A stretch of DNA of 64,000 nt from Chthoniobacterales bacterium (GCA_018883245.1 VEQL01000009.1:21523-85522); one strand, 5' to 3'; positions 35,915 through 45,479 are shown, numbered from the stretch's first letter. Translations and numbers: made by a program. Notes: generated from the sequence alone by a model not told the origin.

Positions 35915-36582
35915 GGAGCGGAAGAGGGGGCGGGCGATTTTTCTGGTCCCGTGACTTCGAGGCGGAAGGCAAAGGCGGCCGCGACTTGTTCAGGCGGTTC
36001 CCATGGGCGGCGGTAAACGAGTTTGATATCCTGCGTCCCGGGCTTGACGGCCTGCAGGGTGATCACCGTGTCGCCCGGGGCTCCGAAAAGCACGTTCCCG
36101 CCCTGGCGTGCCACCAATTCGCTGCCGTGATAGATTGCTACTCCGTCTTCGAAATCGCGCAATTCCCAATTGTAGCCTGTGCTGGGATTCGACTCGAGGC
36201 TGATGCGAACGAGATTGCCGGTGCTGGCACGGACAATTTTGCCGTGGTTTTTGGCGGACACTTCGACCGTCCCGCTCACGGGGATGCTTGCGGGCACCTC
36301 TTGGTCTCCGGGCAGCGGGCCGATCAATTCGCCGGTCGATTCCGGATTGGGCGAATCCTTCGGCGGTTCGATCTCGAAATTTTCCGTCTTCGGTGTCGCC
36401 GAAAGATCGATCTTTTGCTCGAGCTTGGGAGAGTTTGCATCGGGTGTGGCGGCGGGTGCGGGCGTCTCATCGGCGGAGATTTCCAACTCGGGGATGACCA
36501 CGCTGTTGGAAGCAACGGGGTCTTCCGCGCGGAGGCCCGGCTGGATGGCGAAAGTCGCCAGGAGCAAGACGAAGCGTTTCAT
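35911..36582 (-). CDS. secreted chagasin-type cysteine protease inhibitor (I42 family)
   Basis: A 223-residue exported protein: signal peptide (1-19), a long Pro/Glu/Ser-rich low-complexity segment (20-100), then an immunoglobulin-like chagasin domain (about 105-212). The three inhibitory loops of family I42 can be matched: NPSTGYNW for NPTTGFxW, a glycine-rich [11 protein letters not shown] loop, and RPWE for RPWT. The family blocks papain-like cysteine proteases. The start at 36582 is chosen because it gives a clean signal peptide. Its stop overlaps the thiG start by 4 bases. Confidence 0.8.
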   Translation of the reverse strand: MKRFVLLLATFAIQPGLRAEDPVASNSVVIPELEISADETPAPAATPDANSPKLEQKIDLSATPKTENFEIEPPKDSPNPESTGELIGPLPGDQEVPASIPVSGTVEVSAKNHGKIVRASTGNLVRISLESNPSTGYNWELRDFEDGVAIYHGSELVARQGGNVLFGAPGDTVITLQAVKPGTQDIKLVYRRPWEPPEQVAAAFAFRLEVTGPEKSPAPSSAP

Positions 36583-36614
36583 CCTCGACAGTATGGCTGC
36601 AGGCTGCGCGTTTC

Positions 36615-37097
36615 TCAACTCCTCCGGTCGGTGGCGAGCGTGATCACCTTCCAGAGGGGTTCGCATCCTTCTTCCAGCGTCAGCCATGCGTAGGAAGCCG
36701 GCGCCCCGTGATTGGCCTTCCCCACCGATCCGGGATTCAAATAGCGCACCCCGCCGCAGGTCTCGTCGCGCGGCACATGCGTATGCCCGTGGAGTGCGAA
36801 CGCTGCGCCGTCCGGCACGAGGCCCGGGGGTTCATGCACGAGGTAAAATGTGCGTGCGCCGCGCCGGAGCTTGAGAGTGTCCGGTGCGAGACGGTGCGGG
36901 TCGCAATTTCCCCGGACGGCACTCACCGGCGGCCCCAATGACTGCAGCAACGCGAGCGTCTCAGTGTTGCAGACGTCGCCGAGATGCCAGATTTCGTCGG
37001 CGCCGGCGATCGCGTCCGCAACCTCGTCGGGAAGTCGGTTGTGGGTGTCGGCGATCACCGCGATGCGCATCCGTCTCTTGCCGTCGGTTTGTTTCAT
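36615..37097 (-). CDS. YfcE/MJ0936-type metallophosphodiesterase
   Basis: A 160-residue small calcineurin-like phosphoesterase. Metal motifs in order are IADTHNRL, WHLGDVC, VRGNCD and LHGHTHVP, the full dinuclear set. Family members hydrolyse phosphodiesters; the natural substrate is unclear. The start at 37097 overlaps the dgt stop by 4 bases (ATGA), which argues for it over the ATG at 37070. It may be cotranscribed with dgt. Confidence 0.88.
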   Translation of the reverse strand: MKQTDGKRRMRIAVIADTHNRLPDEVADAIAGADEIWHLGDVCNTETLALLQSLGPPVSAVRGNCDPHRLAPDTLKLRRGARTFYLVHEPPGLVPDGAAFALHGHTHVPRDETCGGVRYLNPGSVGKANHGAPASYAWLTLEEGCEPLWKVITLATDRRS

Positions 37098-38236
37098 GGC
37101 TTCCCGAGCAGGCGCTCGTGCTCGAGGAGCAGGTAGCGGTCGGTCATTCCTGCAATGTAGTCTCCGGCGGCTCGGTAAAGCCCGCAGTTTGGCACGCGCC
37201 GCGTAGCCTCGCGCCCGATCTGGCTCGGGTCGCGGATGTAAGCGGCAAAAACAGCCGCCATCATTTCACAGGCTCGTTGGTTGGCGCCGTTGACTTCGGG
37301 ATGGAAGTAGAGATTCGCGTAGAGAAAACGGCGTAGCGTCTTGGCTTCCGCCGCGGTGCGCTCGCTATAGCCGATGAGAAGATCCGGATGCCGACGGACA
37401 TCGTCCGCGTTTCTGACACCCGCGATCGCGATGCGCGCGGAACTCGCCTCAAGGACGTCTTCGATCAGGTGATTCGAAAGCAGACGCGCGAGACTTAGGC
37501 GTGCAGTTTTGGCGTCGGCACCGGCCAGGTCCAAGCCGCTCTCCCGTGAAATGTCGGCGCACAGCGCGACATCGGAGAGTTGCGCGGGATGAATGAGGCC
37601 CGCTTCGAGTCCGTCCTGCACATCGTGCGCGTAATAGGCGATTTCGTCGGCGAGATCCGCGATCTGGCCCTCGAGGCATGCGCAGGAGTGCGAACCGAGG
37701 CCAGGTGTGCTGCGGGCAGAGGCGTGCTTTTGCAGACCCTCGAGCACCTCGCGGGTGAGGTTGAGACCCTCGAAATCCTCGTAAGGACTTTCCAAAAGCG
37801 TGACGACGCGCAGGCTCTGGTCGTTGTGGTCGAATCCGCCATGATCCACGAGCAGGCGGTCGAGCGTCTCTTCGCCCGAGTGACCGAAAGGGGAGTGTCC
37901 GAGGTCATGGGCCAAGGCCACCGCTTCGGCCAGGTCCTCGTTCAGTCCCAAGGCGCGGGCCAGGGTGCGGCTGATCGAGGCGACTTCCATCGTGTGTGTG
38001 AGGCGCGTCCGGTAATGGTCGCCTGTTCCGTTGAGGAAAACCTGCGTTTTGTATTCCAGGCGGCGAAAGGCCGCGGAATGGATGATGCGCGCGACGTCCC
38101 GCTGGTATTCGGTGCGCCAACGATGAGGCGCCTGACTGTGGATCCGTCCCCGGCTGCAGGCGGACATTTGAGCGAAAGGCGCGAGAGTGCGCTCCTCGAT
38201 CTGCTCCGACTCCTCCCGTTTGCGCAGGATGCTCAT
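37094..38236 (-). CDS. dgt: deoxyguanosinetriphosphate triphosphohydrolase-like protein
   Basis: A 380-residue HD-domain enzyme. Motifs RRLEYKTQVF, RLTHTMEVASISRTLA and AHDLGHSPFGHSGEETLD supply the conserved histidines and the His-Asp metal pair. The family hydrolyses dNTPs to nucleoside and triphosphate, controlling dNTP pools and sometimes phage defence. The length fits the shorter Dgt type. It sits 3 bases after the UgpC-type gene. Confidence 0.92.
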   Translation of the reverse strand: MSILRKREESEQIEERTLAPFAQMSACSRGRIHSQAPHRWRTEYQRDVARIIHSAAFRRLEYKTQVFLNGTGDHYRTRLTHTMEVASISRTLARALGLNEDLAEAVALAHDLGHSPFGHSGEETLDRLLVDHGGFDHNDQSLRVVTLLESPYEDFEGLNLTREVLEGLQKHASARSTPGLGSHSCACLEGQIADLADEIAYYAHDVQDGLEAGLIHPAQLSDVALCADISRESGLDLAGADAKTARLSLARLLSNHLIEDVLEASSARIAIAGVRNADDVRRHPDLLIGYSERTAAEAKTLRRFLYANLYFHPEVNGANQRACEMMAAVFAAYIRDPSQIGREATRRVPNCGLYRAAGDYIAGMTDRYLLLEHERLLGKP

Positions 38237-38239
38237 CGC

Positions 38240-39361
38240 TCAACCGATGCGTTCGTGCGTGGACGGATGAAAGAAAACGAGTTTGTCGGTATCGACCCGG
38301 AAAAGGAGGCGGTGTCCCGTCTCGCGCGGATCGACGGGGTGGCGACTGCGGCAGACGATCGAGTTGGCTCCCGTCTGCAAATAGCAGATGGATTCCGCGC
38401 CTGTCGGTTCGATGATGTCGAGTGTCGCGGGGAAAACAGACGCGTCGGGCTTGTCCTGCGCGGGTATGGGCTGCAAATCCTCCGGTCGCAAGCCAAGCAG
38501 CACTTCGCGCTCCGCCAATCCCGCCAAAAGCCCGGGCCTCTCGAATTCCAACTCGAGCGAGCCGTTTTCCGCCTCGGAGAAAGTCACGCGTGAGGAAGTG
38601 CGCGCGCGCAATGTGCCGCGCACGAAGTTCATCGGCGGTCCGCCAAGGAACCCGGCAACGAAGGTGTTGCGCGGCTGCCGGTAAACTTCGAGCGGTGCCC
38701 CGCACTGCTGCAGAGTCCCCTCCCGGAGCACCGCGATGCGCGTTCCCATGGTCATCGCCTCCGACTGGTCGTGGGTGACGTAAATGATCGTGGACTGAAG
38801 CCGCTGATGCAGGCGGATGAGTTCCGTGCGCATTTGGGCGCGCATCCGCATGTCGAGATTCGAGAGCGGTTCGTCGAAAAGAAAAACCCGCGGGCGCCGC
38901 ACGATCGCGCGACCGACGGCCACGCGTTGCTGCTGTCCTCCCGAGAGATTGCGCGGGTGACGATCGAGCAAATCCTCGATGCCGAGAATGGCGGCGGCCT
39001 CGCGCACGCGGCGCGCGATTTCGTCCGCGGGGAAGCGCCGGATTTTCAGGCCGAAGGCCAGATTTTCCGCGACCGTGAGATGCGGGTAGAGGGCGTAGTT
39101 TTGGAAAACCATCGTGACATCGCGGTCGCCGGGCGGCACTCGGTTGACCTCTTCGCCGTCGATCAGAATCTTTCCCGATGTGAGCGGTTCGAGGCCTGCC
39201 GCCATGCGAAGGGCACTCGTTTTGCCGCAGCCCGAGGGACCGAGCAGAACCACAAAAGACTTGTCGGGCACTTCCAGCGAGAGGTCGAGCACGGCGGGTA
39301 TGTCTTCACCGTGGCGGCCGCGGTAGATCTTGGTGACGTTTTCGAACGTGACGCTGGCCAT
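38240..39361 (-). CDS. ugpC: UgpC/MalK-type sugar ABC transporter ATP-binding protein
   Basis: A 373-residue ATPase with Walker A GPSGCGKTSALRM (39-51), signature LSGGQQQRVAVGRA, Walker B VFLFDEPLSNLD, and a C-terminal TOBE/regulatory domain from about residue 240, as in MalK and UgpC. In this family it powers import of oligosaccharides or glycerol-3-phosphate. No permease or binding-protein gene is next to it, so it may act as a shared ATPase for several transporters, as known for MsiK. Upstream lies glycogen phosphorylase. Confidence 0.9.
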   Translation of the reverse strand: MASVTFENVTKIYRGRHGEDIPAVLDLSLEVPDKSFVVLLGPSGCGKTSALRMAAGLEPLTSGKILIDGEEVNRVPPGDRDVTMVFQNYALYPHLTVAENLAFGLKIRRFPADEIARRVREAAAILGIEDLLDRHPRNLSGGQQQRVAVGRAIVRRPRVFLFDEPLSNLDMRMRAQMRTELIRLHQRLQSTIIYVTHDQSEAMTMGTRIAVLREGTLQQCGAPLEVYRQPRNTFVAGFLGGPPMNFVRGTLRARTSSRVTFSEAENGSLELEFERPGLLAGLAEREVLLGLRPEDLQPIPAQDKPDASVFPATLDIIEPTGAESICYLQTGANSIVCRSRHPVDPRETGHRLLFRVDTDKLVFFHPSTHERIG

Positions 39362-39456
39362 GTGGTATCACGGATCCGACCGGACGACGGTCTTGACCGT
39401 GAGCGCCTGCATCATGCGCCGGACACGCCATCCGATGCCAGCCGAAAGCCCCGCAG

Positions 39457-41898
39457 TCAGGGTACCCGCACCGGCTTCAGTTTCCAGATCTCCTTGGCGT
39501 ATTCCTTGATCGTGCGGTCGCTCGAGAACTTGCCGACCCTCGCGGTGTTAAGCACGGCCATCTTGCCCCAGCGGGCCCTGTCTTTGAAGGCCTCAGAAAC
39601 TTCTTCCTGGGTTTTGCAGTAGGATGCGAAGTCCGCCAGGCAAAGGAACGGGTCTCGGTAGAGCAGGTTGTCGCGCAACGGCGCGAGGATGTCGCGCGGT
39701 TCCCCCTCGGTGAAGTAGTCGGTTCCGAGCCAGTCGATCACTGCGGCGAGTTCGGGGTCCTTCTCGTAATAAGTCTGCGGATTGTAGCCCTTGGCCTGGA
39801 GCTTGTGGACATCCTCCACCGTGTTGCCGAAGATGAAGATGTTGTCCTTGCCAACCTCGTCTCGGATTTCGACATTCGCGCCGTCGAGCGTGCCGATGGT
39901 CACGGCGCCGTTGAGCGCGAGTTTCATGTTGCCCGTGCCTGAGGCTTCCTTGCCCGCAGTGGAGATTTGCTCCGAGAGATCCGCTGCCGGGACGATGCGC
40001 TGGGCGAGGGAAACGCGGTAATTGGGCATGAAGGCCACCTTGATCTTTCCGCCGATGCGCGTGTCCGCGTTGATTTTCGAGCCCACGGCGTTGATAGCTT
40101 TGATGATAAGCTTGGCCGTGTCGTAGCCCGGCGCGGCTTTGGCGGCGAAGATGAAAACGCGCGGCGGAATGTCGAGCTTGGGATCTTGGAGCAGCCGGCG
40201 GTAAAGCCAGAGGATGTGCAGCAGGTTCAGATGCTGGCGCTTGTATTCGTGCAGGCGCTTGATCTGAACATCGAACATCGCAGAGGGGTCCACCTCGATG
40301 TTGCACTCCTGCAGGATGCGCTTGGCCAACCTGACCTTGTTCGCGTGTTTCACCGCCATGAACTCCTCTCGGAATCCGGCCTCATCCGCATGCGGTTCCA
40401 ATTCGCGCAGTTTGTCGAGGTCGCGCTCCCATCCGTGGCCTATGGTGCGCGTGATGAGGTCGGCCAGGCGCGGGTTGCAGGAAAGCAACCAGCGGCGCGG
40501 GGTGATGCCGTTGGTCTTGTTGTTGATTTTTTTCGGCCAGAGCGAGTGGAACTCCGGGAATAGATCGCTCTTGATCAACGCGGTGTGGATGGCGGCCACG
40601 CCGTTGACCGAGTGGCTGCCGACGACGCAGAGGTGCCCCATGCGGACCATCTGCTCGTGGCCTTCCTCGATCAACGACAGGTTGCGCTTCTTGTCCACGT
40701 CCCCGGGCCACTTTTTCTCCACGTCCTCGAGGAACTGCTTGTTGATCTCGAGGATGATCTGCAGATGGCGGGGAAGGACTTTGCGAAAAAGGCCCACGCT
40801 CCAACGCTCGAGCGCCTCGGGCATCAGCGTGTGGTTGGTGTAGGCGAACACGCGTGTGACGATGGACCATGCCTTGTCCCACGGGACACCGTAATCATCG
40901 GTGAGCAGTCGTTGCAGTTCGGGGATGGCGATTGCCGGGTGGGTGTCGTTGAGCTGGATTGCCACCTTCTCGGGAAAAGTCTCCCAATCCGAGTTGTCCT
41001 TCTGGAAGCGGCGGATGATGTCGCGCAGCGAGCAGGCGACGAAAAAATACTGCTGCAAGAGCCTGAGTTCCTTGCCCGCTTCGGTGTGGTCGTTCGGGTA
41101 AAGGACCTTGCTGATGGTCTCGGCCATGTTTTTCTGTCGCACGGCTTCCTCGTAGCCGCCGCGGTTGAAGGCATCGAAATCAAATTCCTCCGGGGCCCGC
41201 GATTCCCAGAGTCGCAGGAAGTTCACGGTCTCGGTGCCGTATCCCGGAATCGGAATGTCATAAGGGACCCCGATGAGCTTTCGGAAGCCGACCCACACTG
41301 AGGACGTCTTGCCGTTCTCGTCGGTGACCACCTCGACGTGGCCGTAAACGGGGATTTCCTGCTGGTGCTGCGGGCGGACGATTTCCCACGGCGAGCCGTA
41401 TTGCACCCAGGCATCCGGAAGTTCCACCTGGTAACCGTTGCGGAACTCCTGCTTGAAGAGCCCGTATTCGTAGTGGATGCCGTAACCGATGGCGGGCAGG
41501 TCCAGCGTCGCGAGGGAATCCAGGAAACAGGCCGCAAGCCGCCCGAGCCCGCCGTTCCCCAGGGCCATGTCGTATTCCTCGTCGCGGGTCTCCTCAAGCG
41601 GATGCCCGAGGTTGGCGAGTGCTTCGCTGACCTCCTCCAAAACGCCGGCGGCGATCATGTTGTTCACGAACAGCCGGCCCATGAGGAACTCCATGGAAAA
41701 ATAATAAAGGCGCCGCACATTGCCCTCGTTATGAACGGCGAGGGTCTTCATCATCCGCGCAATGATGATCCGCTGGATGGCCATGGAGGTGGCGATCCAC
41801 CATTCACGTCTCGACGCGGTGACCGAGTCGCGGGCAAGCGAATACTTCAACTCATCGATGATTTCTTTCTCGAACGCGATTGGTGCAGGCTTCTTCAT
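39457..41898 (-). CDS. glgP: glycogen/starch/maltodextrin phosphorylase
   Basis: An 813-residue GT35 enzyme that releases glucose-1-phosphate from alpha-1,4-glucans using PLP. The PLP site [15 protein letters not shown] with its lysine is near residue 655, followed by [12 protein letters not shown]. The N-terminal half contains [19 protein letters not shown] and [13 protein letters not shown]. The length matches the common bacterial type. The gene is flanked by the sugar ABC ATPase gene on the same strand and a divergent oxidoreductase gene. Confidence 0.97.
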   Translation of the reverse strand: MKKPAPIAFEKEIIDELKYSLARDSVTASRREWWIATSMAIQRIIIARMMKTLAVHNEGNVRRLYYFSMEFLMGRLFVNNMIAAGVLEEVSEALANLGHPLEETRDEEYDMALGNGGLGRLAACFLDSLATLDLPAIGYGIHYEYGLFKQEFRNGYQVELPDAWVQYGSPWEIVRPQHQQEIPVYGHVEVVTDENGKTSSVWVGFRKLIGVPYDIPIPGYGTETVNFLRLWESRAPEEFDFDAFNRGGYEEAVRQKNMAETISKVLYPNDHTEAGKELRLLQQYFFVACSLRDIIRRFQKDNSDWETFPEKVAIQLNDTHPAIAIPELQRLLTDDYGVPWDKAWSIVTRVFAYTNHTLMPEALERWSVGLFRKVLPRHLQIILEINKQFLEDVEKKWPGDVDKKRNLSLIEEGHEQMVRMGHLCVVGSHSVNGVAAIHTALIKSDLFPEFHSLWPKKINNKTNGITPRRWLLSCNPRLADLITRTIGHGWERDLDKLRELEPHADEAGFREEFMAVKHANKVRLAKRILQECNIEVDPSAMFDVQIKRLHEYKRQHLNLLHILWLYRRLLQDPKLDIPPRVFIFAAKAAPGYDTAKLIIKAINAVGSKINADTRIGGKIKVAFMPNYRVSLAQRIVPAADLSEQISTAGKEASGTGNMKLALNGAVTIGTLDGANVEIRDEVGKDNIFIFGNTVEDVHKLQAKGYNPQTYYEKDPELAAVIDWLGTDYFTEGEPRDILAPLRDNLLYRDPFLCLADFASYCKTQEEVSEAFKDRARWGKMAVLNTARVGKFSSDRTIKEYAKEIWKLKPVRVP

Positions 41899-41978
41899 GA
41901 CGAAAAAACGAAATTATTGTGGCGCGGCTCGTGTGCGAGAAGAATTTGTTGCAACGTCGCTGTGAAAGTATTGACAAC

Positions 41979-43217
41979 ATGATGACGGTCGTTGTTGGCG
42001 CCGGTCTTGCGGGGCTCACTTGCGCGAAAGTTCTTACCCGGGCCGGGTGTCCTTGCCTTGTGTTCGAGGCTGCCGGTGTCCCGGGCGGCCGCGTCGTGTC
42101 CGGGCGCACACCGGATGGCTACATTCTCGACCGTGGATTTCAGGTGCTGCTCTCGTCTTATCCTTCCGCACGCAAGCATCTCGACCTGGTCTCCCTCGGC
42201 GGCGGTGCTTTCCGTTCCGGCGCACTTTTTGTCGGCGATGGCGCGCCACGCACCTTGGAAAATCCCTTGCGCAACCCGCTTTCGGCACTCGCGGCGTTCG
42301 GCGGAGTGCTTCCTGCCGTCGATATGGTCCGGCTGGCGTTTTTGACGCTTGCGGCAGTCCGGGGCGGGGGGGCGGACATCAAAGCGGAGGACTTTCTGCG
42401 CGGGCGCGGATTCAGCGAAAAATTTTTCGCCCGCTTCGCGATTCCGTTTTTCGGCGGCGTTCTTTTGGACCCCGCACTCTCGCAGAGCAGTTCTCTTTTG
42501 CTCGGATATCTGCGCCGATTTGCCACCGGCTTGGCTCTGCTGCCCGGCGCGGGGATCGGCGCGATTGCGGGTCAACTCGCCTCGCGATTGCAGCCGGAGT
42601 CCGTTCGCTACGCTTGTCGCGTGGAGCGCGTTCTTTTCGATAACGGACGGGCGAGGGGTGTCGTGCTCGAAAGCGGCGAGCACGTCGCAGCTGACAATGT
42701 CGTTCTCGCCGCAGACGAACCCTCGGTCTGCCGCTTGCTCGGACGTGGGGAGCCGCGTCGCGCTTTCTCCACTGCCGTGCACTACTTTGCCGCCGGCCGC
42801 GCCTTTCACCGTGGCGGCTGGATTTGCCTGCCGCCGTTCGACAGCGGGAATCCCGTGTTGCACGCGGCGTTGCTCACCAATGTCGCTCCGTCTCTCGCGC
42901 CTGCGGGCAGGCACTTGTGGAGTGTGACCGTGAAACCGGATCATCCCCGCGCGCACGATGCCGAATTTGTGGCGGCGGTGGTCGCCTCATGGTTCAGAGC
43001 CGACCGTTCGGAGTTGCAGCCGCTGGATTTTATTCGCGTGCTCTACGCGGTTCCGGCACAACCGCCGGGCTTCCAGCGCCGCCCTGCTCCGTGGGGAGAG
43101 TTGCCACCGGGCTTGCTGGTGGCCGGCGATGCGGTTTCGGGCGCGAGCATCGATGCGGCAATGGCCAGCGGGGAGGCGGCCGCAAAAAAATTGATTTTGT
43201 CCGCTGCCGGCAACTGA
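41979..43217 (+). CDS. FAD-dependent amine oxidase-like oxidoreductase
   Basis: A 412-residue flavoprotein. The N-terminal dinucleotide fold TVVVGAGLAGLTCAKVL and PGGRVVS match the flavin-containing amine oxidase/protoporphyrinogen oxidase/phytoene desaturase superfamily, and the C-terminal VAGDAVSGASIDAAMASGEAAA binds FAD. The substrate cannot be assigned. The start is ATG at 41979 or 41982; earlier in-frame codons extend toward glgP and are not needed. It is followed 22 bases later by a UPF0104 membrane protein on the same strand. Confidence 0.85.
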   Translation: MMTVVVGAGLAGLTCAKVLTRAGCPCLVFEAAGVPGGRVVSGRTPDGYILDRGFQVLLSSYPSARKHLDLVSLGGGAFRSGALFVGDGAPRTLENPLRNPLSALAAFGGVLPAVDMVRLAFLTLAAVRGGGADIKAEDFLRGRGFSEKFFARFAIPFFGGVLLDPALSQSSSLLLGYLRRFATGLALLPGAGIGAIAGQLASRLQPESVRYACRVERVLFDNGRARGVVLESGEHVAADNVVLAADEPSVCRLLGRGEPRRAFSTAVHYFAAGRAFHRGGWICLPPFDSGNPVLHAALLTNVAPSLAPAGRHLWSVTVKPDHPRAHDAEFVAAVVASWFRADRSELQPLDFIRVLYAVPAQPPGFQRRPAPWGELPPGLLVAGDAVSGASIDAAMASGEAAAKKLILSAAGN

Positions 43218-43239
43218 TTTGCTTGCGCGCTGGATCGCC

Positions 43240-44274
43240 ATGAACAAGAAGACGCTCCTCACTATCTTTCAATTCGCCGTCACGTTGGGGCTGCTCTGGT
43301 GGGTGTTCCATGACCCCGCGAAACGCCGCGAAATGGCCGAAGCCCTCGTGCTGGCCGATTGGCGCTGGCTATGGATCGGCGTGGCTGTGTTCTTTGGTTG
43401 CAGTGTGCTCTCTACTTTCCGATGGCTCGTGCTGCTTCGCGTGCAGGAAATACGCATCGGTTGGTGGAGGCTGTGGCAGCTTTTCATGATCGGCAACTTC
43501 TTCAACCTCTTCATGCTCGGTTCGACGGGCGGCGACGTGGTGAAGATGTTCCTGACCATGCGCGAGGCCGGAGACAACAAGACGGCCGCGCTCTTGAGCG
43601 TATTCATGGACCGCGTCATCGGGATGTTGGCGCTCATCTTTCTCAGCGTCACGGTGCTCTATCTGCGCTATGACGTTCTTGGCCACACGCAGGGGAGCGC
43701 GGCCCTCGTCAACACGTTGCTTTGGCTGCTTGCCGCGGCGCTGGTGATCATTGTCGGAATGTTTGTTTTTTCCGCTCTCGGTTGGGTGCATTATCTTCCC
43801 TCTTGGACGCCCCTGCGCGGCCGCATCGTGGAATTGTCCGCGGCCTGCCATCTCTACGCCAAAGGTTGGCGTCTCACGATCTGGGCGTTTCTTGTCTCAT
43901 TCCCGCTGTTCGCGATGTTTTTCACCACCTTTTACTGCGCGGCCCAGGCCTTCGCCGAAAGTTCGTCCAAACTCGGGGTGCTCGACATTTTTTCCGTCAT
44001 GCCGATTGTGGCCGTCATCACCGCGATCCCCATCAGTGTGTCCGGTATCGGTGTGCGCGAAAGCCTGTTCGTCTCGCTCCTCGCTCCTTTCGGTGTCACG
44101 GCTGCCGTCGCCACGCTGATCTCGGTGTCCGGGTTTCTTATCAATTTGGTGGGGAGTCTGGCCGGCGGCATCGTCTTTCTTTTTTACCGTTCGTCTTCCG
44201 AGGAAGCCATCAACCTGCGCGACATGGCGCGCGAGGTGGACCGGCTTGAGGACCGCATCGAACACAGCGAATGA
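43240..44274 (+). CDS. UPF0104/YbhN-type membrane protein (lysylphosphatidylglycerol synthase TM-like)
   Basis: A 344-residue protein with about eight membrane helices and the pattern of PF03706: WLVLLRVQEIRIGWWRLWQLFMIGNFFNLFMLGSTGGDV, then SGIGVRESLFVSLLAPFGV. Related proteins flip or modify lipids; the function here is unknown. ATG at 43240 (MNKKTLL) is preferred to an in-frame TTG at 43219. The gene overlaps the next one by 4 bases (ATGA). Confidence 0.82.
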   Translation: MNKKTLLTIFQFAVTLGLLWWVFHDPAKRREMAEALVLADWRWLWIGVAVFFGCSVLSTFRWLVLLRVQEIRIGWWRLWQLFMIGNFFNLFMLGSTGGDVVKMFLTMREAGDNKTAALLSVFMDRVIGMLALIFLSVTVLYLRYDVLGHTQGSAALVNTLLWLLAAALVIIVGMFVFSALGWVHYLPSWTPLRGRIVELSAACHLYAKGWRLTIWAFLVSFPLFAMFFTTFYCAAQAFAESSSKLGVLDIFSVMPIVAVITAIPISVSGIGVRESLFVSLLAPFGVTAAVATLISVSGFLINLVGSLAGGIVFLFYRSSSEEAINLRDMAREVDRLEDRIEHSE

Positions 44275-44636
44275 CCAAGGACCGCGAGGTGCGCGTGACA
44301 TTGAGCTTGGACGGCAAGTTGACAGGCGGCCGCGTCCAAGCTGATCGAATAAAAGACCTGCTCCGCGGCGGGAAGGTCCGTCGCCTGCGCGTCACCTTTG
44401 TTCCGCGCATCGTCGGTGGCGCCGCCACACCTGCGCTCCTCGGCGTGCCGGGGCGCAGCAACCTTTCGCGTTCTCTCAAGCTGCGCCTCGAAAGCGCTTC
44501 TTGGCGCGGGGGAATCTGCGAAGCAGTTTATTCGGTTCCCGGTGCCGTCGAATTTTCTTCCGCCGCACCGGCGGAAAAGATAGGCAAAAGGTCATGGACA
44601 ACCGCGACCAAGAGGAAAGTTTCATCCGCAGCCTGA
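44271..44636 (+). CDS. shortened RibD C-terminal (reductase)-like protein
   Basis: A 121-residue protein. VRVTLSLDGKLTG resembles the first strand of the RibD_C/DHFR-like reductase domain, and VRRLRVTFVPRIVGGAATPALLG resembles its last strands (the family pattern is DELRLxxxPxxxGG). Roughly 100-150 residues that normally lie between are absent. It may be a remodelled small domain or an internally deleted relic. The start overlaps the upstream gene by 4 bases. The C-terminal 25 residues are low-complexity and overlap a small membrane ORF in another frame. Confidence 0.5.
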   Translation: MTKDREVRVTLSLDGKLTGGRVQADRIKDLLRGGKVRRLRVTFVPRIVGGAATPALLGVPGRSNLSRSLKLRLESASWRGGICEAVYSVPGAVEFSSAAPAEKIGKRSWTTATKRKVSSAA

Positions 44637-44740
44637 TTATTCTCGGCAGTGCCGGCGCCCTGTCTGCCGTGCTCGTTGCAGCCACAATCGTGACGGTTTT
44701 GGTGAGCGCGAATTTCAACGTCCTTCAGTGGATGGAGTAG
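44594..44740 (+). CDS. small single-span membrane protein
   Basis: A 48-residue frame MDNRDQEESFIRSLIILGSAG with one predicted membrane helix (about 13-37) and an acidic N-terminus. It overlaps the 3' end of the RibD-like gene by 43 bases in another frame, yet has membrane-protein character rather than random composition. No family was recognised. It could be the last cistron before the rpmI leader. Confidence 0.45.
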   Translation: MDNRDQEESFIRSLIILGSAGALSAVLVAATIVTVLVSANFNVLQWME

Positions 44741-44750
44741 GAAAAGGGTT

Positions 44751-44783
44751 GCCCGATACGGGCAGTCCCGTTATTTTTGCCCG
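44751..44783 (+). promoter_or_regulatory. rpmI leader with mutually exclusive hairpins (candidate attenuator)
   Basis: The segment CGGGC (44759-44763) can pair with GCCCG at 44751-44755. The overlapping ACGGG (44758-44762) can pair with CCCGT (44767-44771), which is followed by TATTTTT as in a weak intrinsic terminator. CGGGC can also pair with GCCCG at 44779-44783, right before the rpmI ATG. The three pairings exclude one another, a layout expected of an attenuator, possibly for L20 autoregulation. Confidence 0.45.
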
Positions 44784-44786
44784 CTT

Positions 44787-44996
44787 ATGCCGAAACCGGT
44801 AGCTCGCAGAAAAACAAAGAAAGCCGTGGCCAAACGCTTCAAGGTCACGGGTTCCGGCAAGGTCCTCCGTGCCCAAGCTTCACGGCGTCACTTGCTGTCG
44901 TCGAAGAATGCCAAGCGCAAACGTCAACTCGCCAAGAGCGTCCTTGTCGACGTGACCGATGTTGCGCGGATCAAGGAGAACCTGCCCTTTGGCTGA
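44787..44996 (+). CDS. rpmI: 50S ribosomal protein L35
   Basis: A 69-residue, very basic protein starting MPKPVARRKTKKAVAKRFKVTGSGK with LLSSKNAKRKRQL, the L35 pattern. It starts 3 bases after the last alternative hairpin arm of the leader. infC, which normally precedes rpmI, is not present here. rplT follows after 120 bases. Confidence 0.95.
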   Translation: MPKPVARRKTKKAVAKRFKVTGSGKVLRAQASRRHLLSSKNAKRKRQLAKSVLVDVTDVARIKENLPFG

Positions 44997-45116
44997 AATT
45001 TGAGGCCGGCTTGCGCGCCTGGCCCCGCGTATCGGGGCTCACGGGACGGGTGAGGTGCGCGGCCGAACAACGAAACGACCTGTCCCGAGGAGACCGCTGC
45101 AAGGCGGGAAAAACAG

Positions 45117-45479
45117 ATGCCAAGAGCAACAAACGCGCCGGCCAGTCGTGAACGGCGCAAACGGATGGTCGCGAAAGCCAAGGGCTACCGCGGACGCCGC
45201 AGCAAACTCTACCGCTACGCGAAAGACGCGCGGATGAAAGCCCAAGTCTGGGCGACCCGCGACCGCAAAACGCGCAAGCGCAACCTCCGCGGCCTTTGGA
45301 TCACGCGCATCAGTGCCGCATGCCGCGCCGAAGGAATCACCTACAGCCGGCTGATGGAAGGACTCAAAAAGGCGTCCATTGCCATCAACCGCAAAATGCT
45401 GGCCGACCTCGCTGTGGCCGACGAAGCCGCTTTCCGTCAGGTGGTGGCCAAAGGCGCGGCGGCTCTCAAGGCCGCTTGA
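45117..45479 (+). CDS. rplT: 50S ribosomal protein L20
   Basis: A 120-residue L20, starting MPRATNAPASRERRKRMVAKAKGYRGRRSKLY and containing RDRKTRKRNLRGLWITRISAACR. L20 nucleates large-subunit assembly and in other bacteria represses the rpmI-rplT mRNA. The N-terminus has an NAPASRERR variation where SVARRARHKK would be typical. The pheS gene follows after 83 bases. Confidence 0.97.
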   Translation: MPRATNAPASRERRKRMVAKAKGYRGRRSKLYRYAKDARMKAQVWATRDRKTRKRNLRGLWITRISAACRAEGITYSRLMEGLKKASIAINRKMLADLAVADEAAFRQVVAKGAAALKAA

